The notes under the pieces: generated by a model | What the model was told of the DNA's origin: nothing | Databases searched by the model: none | What the model saw: the letters and a program-made list of their open reading frames with translations, nothing else | Part shown: piece after piece, positions 52,704-61,119 of the stretch | Layout of the letters: the number at the start of each line of letters is the position of its first letter | Position numbering within the stretch: position 1 is the stretch's first letter | Position numbers and translations under genes: made by a program | NCBI RefSeq assembly: GCF_013364155.1 | Contig: NZ_CP054916.1 | Span: 8,958,001-9,022,000 of the forward strand | DNA length: 64,000 nt | Direction of reading: 5' to 3' | Source of the DNA: Streptomyces sp. NA02950 | GTDB taxonomy: Bacteria; Actinomycetota; Actinomycetes; Streptomycetales; Streptomycetaceae

Positions 52704-52711
52704 CGCCCGCC

Positions 52712-53902
52712 ATGACCACCGTGTCCCCGGTCCACCGGCTGCGCCGCGCGGAGCGGATGTGCTGGCTGATCCTCCTCGGCCCGGTGTGCGCCGCGCCCGC
52801 CACCGGTGCCAGCGTGATGGTCACCGGCGACGACCCGCTGAGCGTGCCCGGCGCGATCGGCGGGACCGCGCTGCTCGCCGCGGTGGCCCTCGCCGCGCTG
52901 TTCCTCCTCCCGCTGGTCAACGAGTGGCGTTCGGACTCCCTCAGCGGCCGTGAGGCGGAGGAGGGACTGAGTGAGATCAACTGGACGGAGAAGGGCTGGA
53001 AACGCATCCGGGACACCTTTCACGCGGCCGGGCTGGACACCGCGCAGCTCCAGGCGGTCTCCACCTGGTCCCCGGTGTCGAGACTCAAGGTGCTGCACAT
53101 CCCGCAGCCCTCACCGGGCTTCCTCGGCCGGATGGAGGACTGGGGGATCCGATTCCAGCGCCGTAAGTCCGTGTGCGCAGTCGGCGCCGCCACCGGACTC
53201 GCCCTCGCCCTGCTGGGCGACCGGATGACACTGCCGGTCGACGACGACGTCGTGATCGTCCCCGTCGCGGTCACGGCCGTGGCCCTCGTCGCCGTGGCTG
53301 GTGTCTTGCTCTACCACGCCTTCTCGCTCAACGTCCGCAGGCCCACGGTCCACGTCACCATTCCGCAGAGCTGGCGCACCCTCCTTCGAAGCCCGGTCGG
53401 GGCGGTACTCCTCCGCCACGAGATCTCCCATCTGCGCCACCGCGATCCGATGCGGCGCCGCTATCTGCGCCATGTACCGGCGGTGGGGAAGCTGGCCGTG
53501 TGCTTCGACTCCGTGGCGGCCCTCCGTGTCACACCGGTGGAGACCTCCGGCCAGACCATCGTCTCCATGACGGCCTTCGTCCTCGCCCTCACCGGCGGCC
53601 TCTACGCCAACAGCCGTGCCCGACGGCTGGTGGTGACGCTGATGGAGATGCGGGCGGACGCCGAGGCGGCGGCCCACGACACCGAGTCGGCCGACCACCT
53701 CGCCACGTTCCTGGCCCGTCAGCAGGCCAAGAACCCCACTCCGCAGAAGGCCGCCCGGCTGCACGCCCTCACCCACCGGTGGACCGGCGGCCACCCCGTG
53801 CCCTACGCCCGCGCCGTCGCCGCCGTCTGCGTTTTCGCGATCACCACCTGTGTCCCGGCGATCGGGCTGTGGACCGGCGTCCTGGACCGAACGTCGTCGT
53901 AA
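52712..53902 (+). CDS. M56/M48-like membrane metalloprotease, unknown role
   Basis: A 396-residue membrane protein. Hydrophobic segments lie at about 17-38, 50-68, 154-170, 182-203, 283-300 and near 370-390. The zinc motif HEISH (236-240) occurs in LLRHEISHLRHRDPMRRR, as in BlaR1-type M56 and M48 peptidases, and a third-ligand glutamate is likely E312 in MEMRADAEAAAHD. There is no penicillin-binding or repressor gene beside it, so it is not the classical BlaR1 unit. It follows the acidic protein by nine bases. The active site should lie on the cytoplasmic or membrane face. Substrate unknown. Confidence 0.72.
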   Translation: MTTVSPVHRLRRAERMCWLILLGPVCAAPATGASVMVTGDDPLSVPGAIGGTALLAAVALAALFLLPLVNEWRSDSLSGREAEEGLSEINWTEKGWKRIRDTFHAAGLDTAQLQAVSTWSPVSRLKVLHIPQPSPGFLGRMEDWGIRFQRRKSVCAVGAATGLALALLGDRMTLPVDDDVVIVPVAVTAVALVAVAGVLLYHAFSLNVRRPTVHVTIPQSWRTLLRSPVGAVLLRHEISHLRHRDPMRRRYLRHVPAVGKLAVCFDSVAALRVTPVETSGQTIVSMTAFVLALTGGLYANSRARRLVVTLMEMRADAEAAAHDTESADHLATFLARQQAKNPTPQKAARLHALTHRWTGGHPVPYARAVAAVCVFAITTCVPAIGLWTGVLDRTSS

Positions 53903-53998
53903 GCGATGGCCAGGGGGTACCGTCCGAGGGAGGAGACCTGCCCAGGCGGGAGACGAGGGCCGCACGCGCGGCGAAAGGGGATGCGGAGGATGACCGGC

Positions 53999-54178
53999 AT
54001 GGCTGAGCCCGGCGGCGGCCGGCGGGAAGAACCGGAGGGCCGCCGGGCGCCCGCGGAGCCCGAGGGCGGCGACCCCGCCTGCTGGCTGGACCGCGTCTGC
54101 GCCGCATGCGGCGCCATCCAGGACACCGTCCCCTTCGACCGTTGCGCACGCTGCGGAGCGGTCGCCGAGGACATCTGA
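53999..54178 (+). CDS. 60-residue protein with a zinc-ribbon-like C-terminus
   Basis: A short gene. The first 25 residues are Glu/Pro/Gly-rich and disordered; the C-terminus has two CxxC knuckles, VCAACGA and RCARCGA, 16 residues apart, forming a rubredoxin-type zinc site. Of three possible ATGs, 53999 is best placed behind GGAGG. It lies 96 bases after the protease gene and may belong to the same unit. Function unknown. Confidence 0.65.
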   Translation: MAEPGGGRREEPEGRRAPAEPEGGDPACWLDRVCAACGAIQDTVPFDRCARCGAVAEDI

Positions 54179-54207
54179 GCCGGGCCGGACGACGGCGCGT
54201 TCGCGGG

Positions 54208-54681
54208 CTACCGCCGCTTCGTGTCCCCCAGCCGCTCGGTCGGCCCGCCGAACGCCAGGAACGTGGTCCGGGAGGCGAGCAGCCAACGGCCCTCCACCGT
54301 GCGGAACGTGTCCGCATAGTGCCCCACGTTCACGGGGGGCCGGGGCGTGACGATGCCTTCCGTATGGCCGTCGACCCGATACGTCGCGAAGCAGGACGTG
54401 GCGGTGGCCGTTGTCGCGGACTCCACGGTGACCGCGATGTTCGAGGTCATCCGGCGCGAGAGCCGGTCCGCCGGACGGGAACCGAAGTACCTCCCCAGCG
54501 CCTCACGCCCTTCCACCCGGCGGTCACCGGCGGGCCACTCCCACACTCCGTCCACCGTGAACAACTCGGCCACCGAACTCGGATCCCCCAGATCGAGCCG
54601 GTGCAGAAAATCTATGATCAGGCGCTCACAGGCCCGTTCGGCGAGCAGCCGGTCGATCGGGCCGAGATCTCCGGTATCCAT
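54208..54681 (-). CDS. SnoaL/NTF2-like protein
   Basis: A 157-residue alpha+beta cone-fold protein. The pattern is AERACERLIIDFLHRLDLGD, VAELFTVDGVWEWPAGDRR, a central sheet with RRMTSNIAVTVES, and the end VGHYADTFRTVEGRWLLASR. Members act as small enzymes (isomerases, cyclases) or as binding proteins. AGGAAAG precedes the ATG. It converges on the zinc-ribbon gene. No catalytic residue can be assigned with confidence. Confidence 0.82.
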   Translation of the reverse strand: MDTGDLGPIDRLLAERACERLIIDFLHRLDLGDPSSVAELFTVDGVWEWPAGDRRVEGREALGRYFGSRPADRLSRRMTSNIAVTVESATTATATSCFATYRVDGHTEGIVTPRPPVNVGHYADTFRTVEGRWLLASRTTFLAFGGPTERLGDTKRR

Positions 54682-54718
54682 GATTCTTTCCTATCGTAGG
54701 GTCCCCGTGCGCCCCGCC

Positions 54719-55198
54719 TCAGCCCTCGTGGTCGTAGACCGTCACCGGCACCCCTCGGGCCACCAACTCCCGTGCTATCAGCGGCTCGATACGCGACCAG
54801 CGGCCACCCGCCAAACCGCAGCCGATGCGCGGCATATGGACCGAGGCACCCTCCTCGGCGGCCCTGGCCGCCACCGCGCCCAGGGCGGCCCCGATGGCCT
54901 CGTACTGCACCGGAACCCCCTTGCTGCCACGGCGCAATCCCCGCTGACCGATCATGTTCGCCACGCACAGATACGGGCTCACCCGCACGAACTGCACCGC
55001 GCCCAGCCCGAAGTCATTGCCCGCGCGCTCCCGGTGCCAGCGCCGGTACGCGGACTCCGGCTCCGGCCAGCGCCGCGAGACCGCCAGCACAAAGCCCTTG
55101 CCCCAGCCGCCCAGGTCGTTGCAGACATGAGCGATGATCTTCTGTCCCTTGCCGCGCGGTGAGGTGGCGTCCCCGCGGACGTACACGATGTCCCCCAT
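54719..55198 (-). CDS. macro domain protein
   Basis: A 159-residue stand-alone macro domain. Near the N-terminus are VYVRGDATSPRGKGQKIIAH and the ADP-ribose loop VCNDLGGWGKGFVLA (about 25-39), and the second phosphate loop is in HMPRIGCGLAGGRWSRIEPL (about 120-139). The N-D-L-G-G-W-G-K-G-F form resembles yeast Poa1p-type ADP-ribose-1''-phosphate phosphatases rather than the classic TARG/ALC1 group. It lies between an NTF2-like gene and a two-component system. The target may be ADP-ribose derivatives from RNA ligation or from ADP-ribosylation. Confidence 0.85.
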   Translation of the reverse strand: MGDIVYVRGDATSPRGKGQKIIAHVCNDLGGWGKGFVLAVSRRWPEPESAYRRWHRERAGNDFGLGAVQFVRVSPYLCVANMIGQRGLRRGSKGVPVQYEAIGAALGAVAARAAEEGASVHMPRIGCGLAGGRWSRIEPLIARELVARGVPVTVYDHEG

Positions 55199-55256
55199 GA
55201 CTCCACCGTACGGCCCGCCACTGACACATCCGTCCGACAAGCGGCTCCTTCGCATG

Positions 55257-55958
55257 TCAGTGCGTGGCCAGCCCCGCCTGGAAGGCCAGGATCACCGCCT
55301 GGGTCCGGTTCTCGACGCCCAGCTTGGCCAGCACATGGCCCACATGCGTCTTGACCGTCTCCAGGCTCACCGTCAGCCCGTCCGCGATCTGCTGGTTGGA
55401 CAGCCCCTGCGCCATCAGCCGGAGGATCTCCGTCTCCCGGCGGGTGAGCGCGGCCGCCCGCGTTACCGCCTCCGGCCGTACCGGCCGACCGGTGGCCAGG
55501 CGGCGTACGGCGTCGGGGAAGAGCATCGAGTCTCCGGCCGTCACCAGCCGGATGGCGTGGGCGATCTGCTGGGACGGGGCCCGTTTGCGGATGAAGCCGT
55601 CGGCGCCCGCCTCCAGCGCGTCGTAGACGTACTCGTCGTGCTCGAAGGTGGTGATCACGATGACCTTCGGCGGCTCGGACAGCGTGGCCCGCAACTGGCG
55701 GGTGGCCTCGATCCCGTTGAGGGTGGGCATCCGCACATCCATCAGGACGACGTCGGGGCGCAAGGCCACCACCAGCGGCAGCACGTCGGAGCCGTCCGCG
55801 GCCTCGCCGACCACGGTCAGATCGGGCTTGGCCGACAGCAGCGTCCGCAGCCCGGTCCGGGTGAGCTCCTCGTCATCGACGACCAGCACGCTCACCGTGC
55901 TGTGCGCGCTGGTGTCCACGGCCCCGTTCACCGGATGCGCCGCACCCGTCCCGCTCAT
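55257..55958 (-). CDS. NarL/LuxR-type response regulator
   Basis: A 233-residue response regulator. The receiver domain (22-140) has the acid pocket D28/D29, phospho-acceptor D74 (VLMDVRMP) and the switch Thr in VIVITTFEHDEY. The LuxR-type HTH (about 165-225) reads LTRRETEILRLMAQGLSNQQ, then IADGLTVSLETVKTHVGHVL. The start ATG overlaps the kinase stop as ATGA, so the two are translationally coupled. Confidence 0.93.
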   Translation of the reverse strand: MSGTGAAHPVNGAVDTSAHSTVSVLVVDDEELTRTGLRTLLSAKPDLTVVGEAADGSDVLPLVVALRPDVVLMDVRMPTLNGIEATRQLRATLSEPPKVIVITTFEHDEYVYDALEAGADGFIRKRAPSQQIAHAIRLVTAGDSMLFPDAVRRLATGRPVRPEAVTRAAALTRRETEILRLMAQGLSNQQIADGLTVSLETVKTHVGHVLAKLGVENRTQAVILAFQAGLATH

Positions 55959-57232
55959 CGCCCCGTCCCCAGCGGCAGCCGTGCCACGAGCCGCCACCGG
56001 GCTCCGTCAGACCCATCCGCGGCAGTGCCGGACAGTTGGTCCACCGGGCCCATGGACACTTCGCCGCGCAGCAGCCGCACCCGTTCGGCGATCCCCGTCA
56101 GCCCCTGACCGGACCGTCCCTCCCCTCGTGTCACCGGGCCGCCGCACCCACGGCGGACCCGATTGACGAGCTCCACCTCCAGCCGTCCGCCGCGCACGTC
56201 GATCCGCAGCCCGATCCCCGTCTTCTCGCCGTGCCGCAACGCGTTGGTCAGGCCCTCCCGGGCGATCCGGTACGCCTCCCGGGACACCGCCGCCGGTACC
56301 CGGTCCAGATCGCCACCGGTCTCCATCCGCAGTTCGGCGCCCGCCTGCCGCACCGACTCCGCGAGGGCGTCGAGATCGGCTAGGGTGCGCTGCGGCGCCT
56401 TCGGCGCCCGCTCGTCGCGGAGCGCGCCGAGCACATGGTCCAGGTCGTCCATCGCCGCCCGCGAGGTCTCCTCGATGCTGGTGAGCGCCCGCCGCGCCGC
56501 GGCCGGATCGCGCTCCAGCAGTTCCCCGGCCACCGCGGCCTGGATGGTGGACGCCGTGAGTGTGTGCCCGATGGAGTCGTGCAACTCCTGGGCCAGCCGG
56601 TTCCGTTCGTCCAGAAGCCGCATCCGCTCCTCGGCCGCGGCCAGCCGCTCGGCGGGCCGGTGGTCCAGGAAGACCGGGGCCAGCAGCCGCAGCGCGGCCG
56701 TACCGACCGCGGTCATGGAGCCCGCGAGCAGCAGGCACCCCACGGAGACCAGCGGCGTCCACAGCCCCTCACCGCCCGCCGGTACGGTGACCCGTTCCCC
56801 GAAGACGGCGATCTCGCCACCACCGCCCCACCACACCGCCGGGAACGCCACGGCACCGAAGACCAGCATCCCCGTCAGCGTGATCACCGCTACCCCTACC
56901 GCCATATGCGCCACCAGCCATGCCGCGGTACGCAGCCGGTTGATCCACCGGGAGCGCGGTGACTCGGCGGCCGGGAGCGGAAGTCCGGTGCCCAGCAGCC
57001 CCTTGGCCAGCCGGACACAGCCGCGGCGTGCGGCGCGTGGTGCGCCCAGGGCCGTGATCACGATTATCAGCGCGAGGCTGAAGCCCGCGATACGCGCCGG
57101 AAGTGCCCACCGGGGCGGCGCCGACAGTACGGCGGCCGTCAGCGGCGGTACGCTCAAGGCCGCTCCGAGCAGCGTATGAGCCCAGCCCCGATAGGTCGCC
57201 GCGGTGAACAGCGGACGGATCAACGTGTGCAT
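55955..57232 (-). CDS. NarL-family sensor histidine kinase
   Basis: A 425-residue membrane kinase. Four hydrophobic segments (about 18-38, 46-63, 104-135, 160-185) precede a HisKA_3 domain with the phospho-accepting H218 in LAQELHDSIGHTLTAS, and a Bergerat fold with TNALRHG (N box) and GQGLTGIAERV (G2). A Gly/Trp-rich extracellular loop lies at about 131-158. The start is placed at ATG 57232; a TTG at 57277 is also possible since neither has an ideal ribosome site. The stimulus cannot be inferred; the architecture is that of cell-envelope sensors (LiaS/DesK-like). Confidence 0.9.
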   Translation of the reverse strand: MHTLIRPLFTAATYRGWAHTLLGAALSVPPLTAAVLSAPPRWALPARIAGFSLALIIVITALGAPRAARRGCVRLAKGLLGTGLPLPAAESPRSRWINRLRTAAWLVAHMAVGVAVITLTGMLVFGAVAFPAVWWGGGGEIAVFGERVTVPAGGEGLWTPLVSVGCLLLAGSMTAVGTAALRLLAPVFLDHRPAERLAAAEERMRLLDERNRLAQELHDSIGHTLTASTIQAAVAGELLERDPAAARRALTSIEETSRAAMDDLDHVLGALRDERAPKAPQRTLADLDALAESVRQAGAELRMETGGDLDRVPAAVSREAYRIAREGLTNALRHGEKTGIGLRIDVRGGRLEVELVNRVRRGCGGPVTRGEGRSGQGLTGIAERVRLLRGEVSMGPVDQLSGTAADGSDGARWRLVARLPLGTGR

Positions 57233-57411
57233 GGCCCGCACAGTAGCCGCAGGCCAGTTCGGCGCGCCTCCCTCCAAAGAGCCGGTTCATCCCGCTGTTT
57301 CGAGCGACACGGATTCGCCAGCGCGGGACGCGCGCTCCGTCTCCGGCCCGCTCGGGCCTCCTGCTGGGCCGCCGTGCGGCGCCGGAGCAACCCGGCGCCG
57401 GACGGACATGA

Positions 57412-58230
57412 CTAGAAGCGGTAGCGCAGAATGCGGCCCATGGCCCGGAAGCCGGGCAGATGGGCCATCACCTTCATACTCATCCGCCCCGACGCGGGCA
57501 TCTTCTCCAGCCCCGGTATGTCCACGCTGCGCACGGTGTCCAGGCAGGTCAGCCCGTCGTGCCAGCTCTCGAGTTCATACGGGTCGTCCAGCCCCCAGTG
57601 GAGCGTCGCCCCCGCGTTGCGCACCGCCGGAACACACTTCTGGAGCCGGATGCCCAGCGAGCCGCAGCAGTCGAAGAGCAGCTGCCCGCTGGGGAAGCGG
57701 CCGGTGATCCGCTGGATCAGCCGCTTGCCCTCCTCCTCGGTCAGATACATCGTCAGGCCCTCGAAGACCGCCACGGTCGGACGGTCGTCGGGCACCTCAC
57801 GCAGCCACGCCTCGTCGGTCACCGAGGAGGCGACCCTCTCGTAGCCGCCCGACGGCTCCGTGAGCGGCCGTCGGCGCGGCTCGACGACGTCCGGGAAGTC
57901 GACGTCGATCCCAGTGCACCGACGACGGGGGATCGAGCCGCTGGACCCGGGTGTCCAGGCCGCAGGCCAGATGCAGCACGGTGGCCTTCTGATGCTCCGC
58001 CAGGAACTCGGTGGTCCAGTCGTCGAGCTGTTTGGCCCGCAGTGCCACGCCCACCGCCGTCGTGGGCGTCATCCCCGTTTTGCCGAAGTCGTACGCGACG
58101 CGCTCCACCGCCGCCTGGGGGCGGTGTCGCCCAGGACGGTGTCCGGTGAGCGGCTGTCCACCGCCCTGGCGTAGAGCGTGGCGAGCATGGTCTCCTGAGT
58201 GCCGCTGAGCGTGATCTTTTCCTGATCCAT
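57412..58230 (-). pseudogene. SAM-dependent methyltransferase (TcmP/LCM-like) with two frameshifts
   Basis: The protein would be about 272 residues: MDQEKITLSGTQETMLATLY from ATG 58230 (GAGGAACC), then AVERVAYDFGKTG and GVALRAKQLDDWTTEFLAEH, the SAM loop ATVLHLACGLDTRVQRLD, then DVDFPDVVEPRRRPL and FEGLTMYLTEEEGKRLIQ to the stop at 57412. Frame 1 is left near 58118-58124 (adding one C to the CCCCC run restores it) and frame 2 near 57912 (removing a G from TGGGAT restores it). The family is the leucine-carboxyl-methyltransferase-like polyketide/small-molecule O-methyltransferases. Two homopolymer indels suggest either decay or assembly error. An in-frame ATG at 58314 is an alternative start. 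Confidence 0.75.
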
Positions 58231-58390
58231 GGTTCCTCGGTCGATGTGGGGGTACCGGCGGCCCTGCGCGAAATCGGGCACGGAGTGTCCGCGTCCGTGT
58301 GCGTACAGTTCCATGTCTTCCCTGGGGAAGGCGACCGAGTCCTGGGCCGTTCGAGTACTTCCCGCCATCTCCGGAGCCCGTGGTGGACCG

Positions 58391-59596
58391 TCAGTCCTGC
58401 GTGGCCAGCCAGAGATCGGGGCCGAACACCTCGTAGTGGACGGCGGAGGGCCGTACGCCCCGCTCCAGCAACTGGGCGCGTACGGCCCGCATGAAGGGCA
58501 GCGGTCCGCACAGATAGACCTGCGCGTCCTCGGGGACCGTGACGCCGGACAGGTCCACCAGGCCGGTACGCGCCTCCGGCCAGTCGCCCTCCGGTCGCTC
58601 GTACCAGAAGTGGGCATCGCCCTGGGCCAGTTTGGTGACCAGCCGTTCCTGATCGACGCGCAGCGCGTGGCGGGCGGCGGAGCGGTCGGCGTGGACGACG
58701 GTCACCGGGCCCTGGTGCCCCCGGTCCACCAGGTCCTCCAGCATGGCGACCATCGGGGTGCATCCGATGCCCGCCGAGACCAGCAGCAGCGGGGTGTCCC
58801 TGTGCGTGGTGTCGAGCACGACGTCGCCGTACGGAGCCGAGACGCTGATCACGTCGCCCACCCGGACCTGGTCGTGCAGATGGCCGGAGACCTCGCCCAC
58901 CGGTCCCTGCCCCTCGTGCACCCGCTTGACGGCGAAGGAGCGCACCGTCGAACCGGGTGCGTTGGTCAGGCTGTACTGGCGTATCTGCCGTGCTCCGTCG
59001 GCCAGTTCGACCTGGACGGACACATATTGTCCGGCCCGGAACACCGGGGCCGGGCGGTCGTCCGCGGGCCGGATCCGGAAGGTGACCACCTCCGGTGTCT
59101 CCTGGACCCGTGCCACCACCGTCCACGGGCGCCAGGTGCCTCCGGCCAGCGTGCCCTGCTGTGCGTACAGCCGTCGTTCGATCTCGATGAGGGCGTTGGC
59201 CATCAGCCAGTAGACCTCGTCCCAGGCGGCGGCCACGTCCGCGGTGACCGCGTCGCCGAGCACCTCCGCGATGGCGGCGGACAGATGGCGGTGCACGATC
59301 GCATACTGCGCGGGTGACACCCCGAGCGAGGCGTGCTTGTGCGCGATCCGTTCCAGCAGCGCGTCGGGGCGGACTTCGGGCTGTGCCACCAGGGTGGTGG
59401 CGAACGCGGCGAAGGCCCCCGCCAGGGCCTGGCGCTGTGTCCCCGCGGCCTGGTTGCCCCGGTTGAACAGATGCCGCAGCAGCTCGGGGTGGGCCTCGAA
59501 CATCCTCCGGTAGAAGAGGTCGGTGATGGTGCCGATCGCCTCGCCGACGGCGGGCAGCGTGGCGCGGACGGTCTCAGCCGACTTCGGGGAGAGCAT
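58391..59596 (-). CDS. hmpA: flavohemoglobin, nitric-oxide dioxygenase
   Basis: A 401-residue protein that turns nitric oxide and O2 into nitrate with NAD(P)H. The globin domain (1-145) has Tyr-B10 (Y29), a distal Gln and the proximal histidine in HKHASLGV (H88). The FAD domain has RQYSLTNAP, and the NAD domain GIGCTPMVAML and YLCGPLPFM. All three domains are complete. The ATG has GGAG upstream. A sequence matching the NsrR operator lies 12-34 bases before the ATG, and the gene follows nsrR on the same strand. Confidence 0.95.
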   Translation of the reverse strand: MLSPKSAETVRATLPAVGEAIGTITDLFYRRMFEAHPELLRHLFNRGNQAAGTQRQALAGAFAAFATTLVAQPEVRPDALLERIAHKHASLGVSPAQYAIVHRHLSAAIAEVLGDAVTADVAAAWDEVYWLMANALIEIERRLYAQQGTLAGGTWRPWTVVARVQETPEVVTFRIRPADDRPAPVFRAGQYVSVQVELADGARQIRQYSLTNAPGSTVRSFAVKRVHEGQGPVGEVSGHLHDQVRVGDVISVSAPYGDVVLDTTHRDTPLLLVSAGIGCTPMVAMLEDLVDRGHQGPVTVVHADRSAARHALRVDQERLVTKLAQGDAHFWYERPEGDWPEARTGLVDLSGVTVPEDAQVYLCGPLPFMRAVRAQLLERGVRPSAVHYEVFGPDLWLATQD

Positions 59597-59607
59597 AGGA
59601 GGCTCCT

Positions 59608-59630
59608 AAGTGGTATGTGAGATTCGTATT
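59608..59630. promoter_or_regulatory. NsrR site at hmpA
   Basis: On the minus strand this 23-bp site begins AATACGAAT and ends TACCACTT. It is like the consensus I recall for S. coelicolor NsrR (first half AACACGAAT, last half TACCAATT). It lies in the short nsrR-hmpA spacer. Recall of the consensus is from memory. Confidence 0.7.
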
Positions 59631-59670
59631 TAACGGTGTGAAGAAGTCCGTCATGGCGGGGTCCCTGATG

Positions 59671-60120
59671 TCAGGCGGACAGGCCGGGGCGGCGTCCCAC
59701 CAGTCCCAGCAGCACCGGGCCGGTGGGGGAGGCGACCAGATCGTTGACCGTCAGCGGATCGAGTGTGGCGTAGAACGCCTCCTGCGCCCGGCGCAGCGCC
59801 ATGCGCAGCCGGCACCCCTGCCGCAGCGGACAGGGGGTATCCCCCTCGCAGTCGACGACATCGCCAACCCCCTCGAGTTCCCGGACGAGCTGGCCGATTG
59901 AGGCGGTGCGCCCGGTCTCGGTGAGCGCCAGCCCGCCGCCGCGCCCCCGCCGTGACTCGATGAGCCCGAGGTGCTGGAGCCGGGCGGCCACTTTGGCCAG
60001 ATGGCTGTACGGCACCTGCATCTCCTCGGCGACCCGCCGCGCGGTGCACGGTTCGTCGCCGGTCACCGCGAGGCGCATGATCGCCCGGAGGGCCAGATCC
60101 GTGGACTTCGTCAGCCGCAT
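59671..60120 (-). CDS. nsrR: NsrR, nitric-oxide-sensing Rrf2-family repressor
   Basis: A 149-residue Rrf2 regulator. The winged helix is at about 24-70 (ARRVAEEMQVPYSHLAKVAA). The Fe-S ligands are C91, C97 and C103 with spacing six and six, plus D8; in S. coelicolor NsrR the [4Fe-4S] cluster is held by three cysteines with the same spacing and Asp8. NO destroys the cluster and relieves repression. The gene is directly upstream of hmpA on the same strand, and a second NsrR-type site lies in its own upstream region (60136-60158). Confidence 0.93.
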   Translation of the reverse strand: MRLTKSTDLALRAIMRLAVTGDEPCTARRVAEEMQVPYSHLAKVAARLQHLGLIESRRGRGGGLALTETGRTASIGQLVRELEGVGDVVDCEGDTPCPLRQGCRLRMALRRAQEAFYATLDPLTVNDLVASPTGPVLLGLVGRRPGLSA

Positions 60121-60135
60121 GGCGGCAGCTTAGAT

Positions 60136-60158
60136 AATACGAATCTGAGATGCAACTT
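60136..60158. promoter_or_regulatory. NsrR site upstream of nsrR (autoregulation)
   Basis: The 23 bp begin AATACGAATCT and end CAACTT. The first half matches the hmpA site exactly in ten positions or more. It lies 16-38 bases upstream of the nsrR ATG (60120), and its edge touches the stop codon of the phosphoesterase gene. Confidence 0.65.
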
Positions 60159-60945
60159 AACTGGCGCCGGCCGGAACGGTCCGGAAGTGGGTGGTCACCC
60201 GGTTGGTGTCGTCGAGTACATGGAACGCGACCATCGGCGGCAGGTCGTAGTTGAGGGGATCGTCCTGGCTCCCGCTCTCGCCGGGCAGGGTGAGGGTGGA
60301 GACCACCCCCGGCGCGGCCAGCAGCGGAAGTCCGGCGAAGGTGGTGGTCGCGGCGGTGTGCGCATGGCCGCACAGCAGCGCGACAACGTGGTCGTACCGG
60401 TCCAGCACCTTCTCCAGGCGCTCGGCCTGGAACTGCCGGATGGCATCCACAGAGGGGATGTGCAGCGGAAGCGGCGGGTGGTGGAACGCGACGAAAGCCG
60501 GGACATCCTGCGGAGAGTCCGCCAGTTCGCCGTCGAGCCACGCGAGCGTGACATCGTCCAGCAGCCCTTCGCCGCGTCCGGGGACCGAGGAGTCGCACAT
60601 CAGGAAGGTGGCCCCGGGGAGCCGGTGCGCCCGGTTCACCGGGGTGGTGGCGTCCGCACCCGAGCTGTCCTCGCCGAGGAAGTGGCGCCGGTAGGCCGCC
60701 CGCTCGTCGTGGTTGCCCGGGCAGGTCAGGACCGGCAGCGGTGAGGTGAGGATCGCGGCCGCCTCCCGGTACTCCTCCTCGGTGCCGTGGTCGGCGATGT
60801 CACCCGTCGCCAGGATGGCGTCGAGCCGCCCGGGGAGACCGTTGAGGTACGCCATCACCCGGCGGGTGCGCTCGGCCGCCCTCGCCCCTCCGTACCCGCG
60901 GTCCTGCCCGAGGTGCACATCACTGATCTGAGCGAACACCAACAC
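60157..60945 (-). CDS. metallophosphoesterase, CpdA-like cyclic-nucleotide phosphodiesterase
   Basis: A 262-residue calcineurin-like phosphoesterase. The metal motifs in order are ISDVHLG (D9/H11), ATGDIADHG (GD), CPGNHDERA (GNHD), FHHPP and LLCGHAHTAA (GHxH). This set with the class III fold resembles CpdA, which breaks down 3',5'-cAMP, although other phosphodiesters are possible. Several in-frame starts (GTG, GTG, TTG, GTG) lie after AGGAGG; the GTG at 60945 has the best spacing (six bases). It is convergent with nothing; nsrR follows on the same strand. Confidence 0.88.
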   Translation of the reverse strand: MLVFAQISDVHLGQDRGYGGARAAERTRRVMAYLNGLPGRLDAILATGDIADHGTEEEYREAAAILTSPLPVLTCPGNHDERAAYRRHFLGEDSSGADATTPVNRAHRLPGATFLMCDSSVPGRGEGLLDDVTLAWLDGELADSPQDVPAFVAFHHPPLPLHIPSVDAIRQFQAERLEKVLDRYDHVVALLCGHAHTAATTTFAGLPLLAAPGVVSTLTLPGESGSQDDPLNYDLPPMVAFHVLDDTNRVTTHFRTVPAGAS

Positions 60946-61119
60946 CACAAACCTCCTGACGACGGGGCCGTCCCCGGCCGCGGGGTCGCGCGGAGGACCG
61001 GTCGGCGCCACCCTATGCGCCCGCCGGGGCCGTCCGCCGTCCCGTCCCGCCTGCCTCCAGCCCGCTCCCGTCCGTCTGGAACCCCGTCAGATAGGGGTGG
61101 GTGTCCCTTGGGCCGTCTG

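Noticed and set aside
52712..53902. BlaR1 beta-lactam sensor
   Set aside because: The protein has the HEISH zinc motif and membrane helices but no penicillin-binding domain, and no BlaI-type repressor lies next to it.
57412..60120. Part of an antibiotic biosynthetic cluster, suggested by the TcmP-like methyltransferase
   Set aside because: No polyketide, peptide or terpene synthase, nor any tailoring set, accompanies it; the adjacent genes are hmpA and nsrR.
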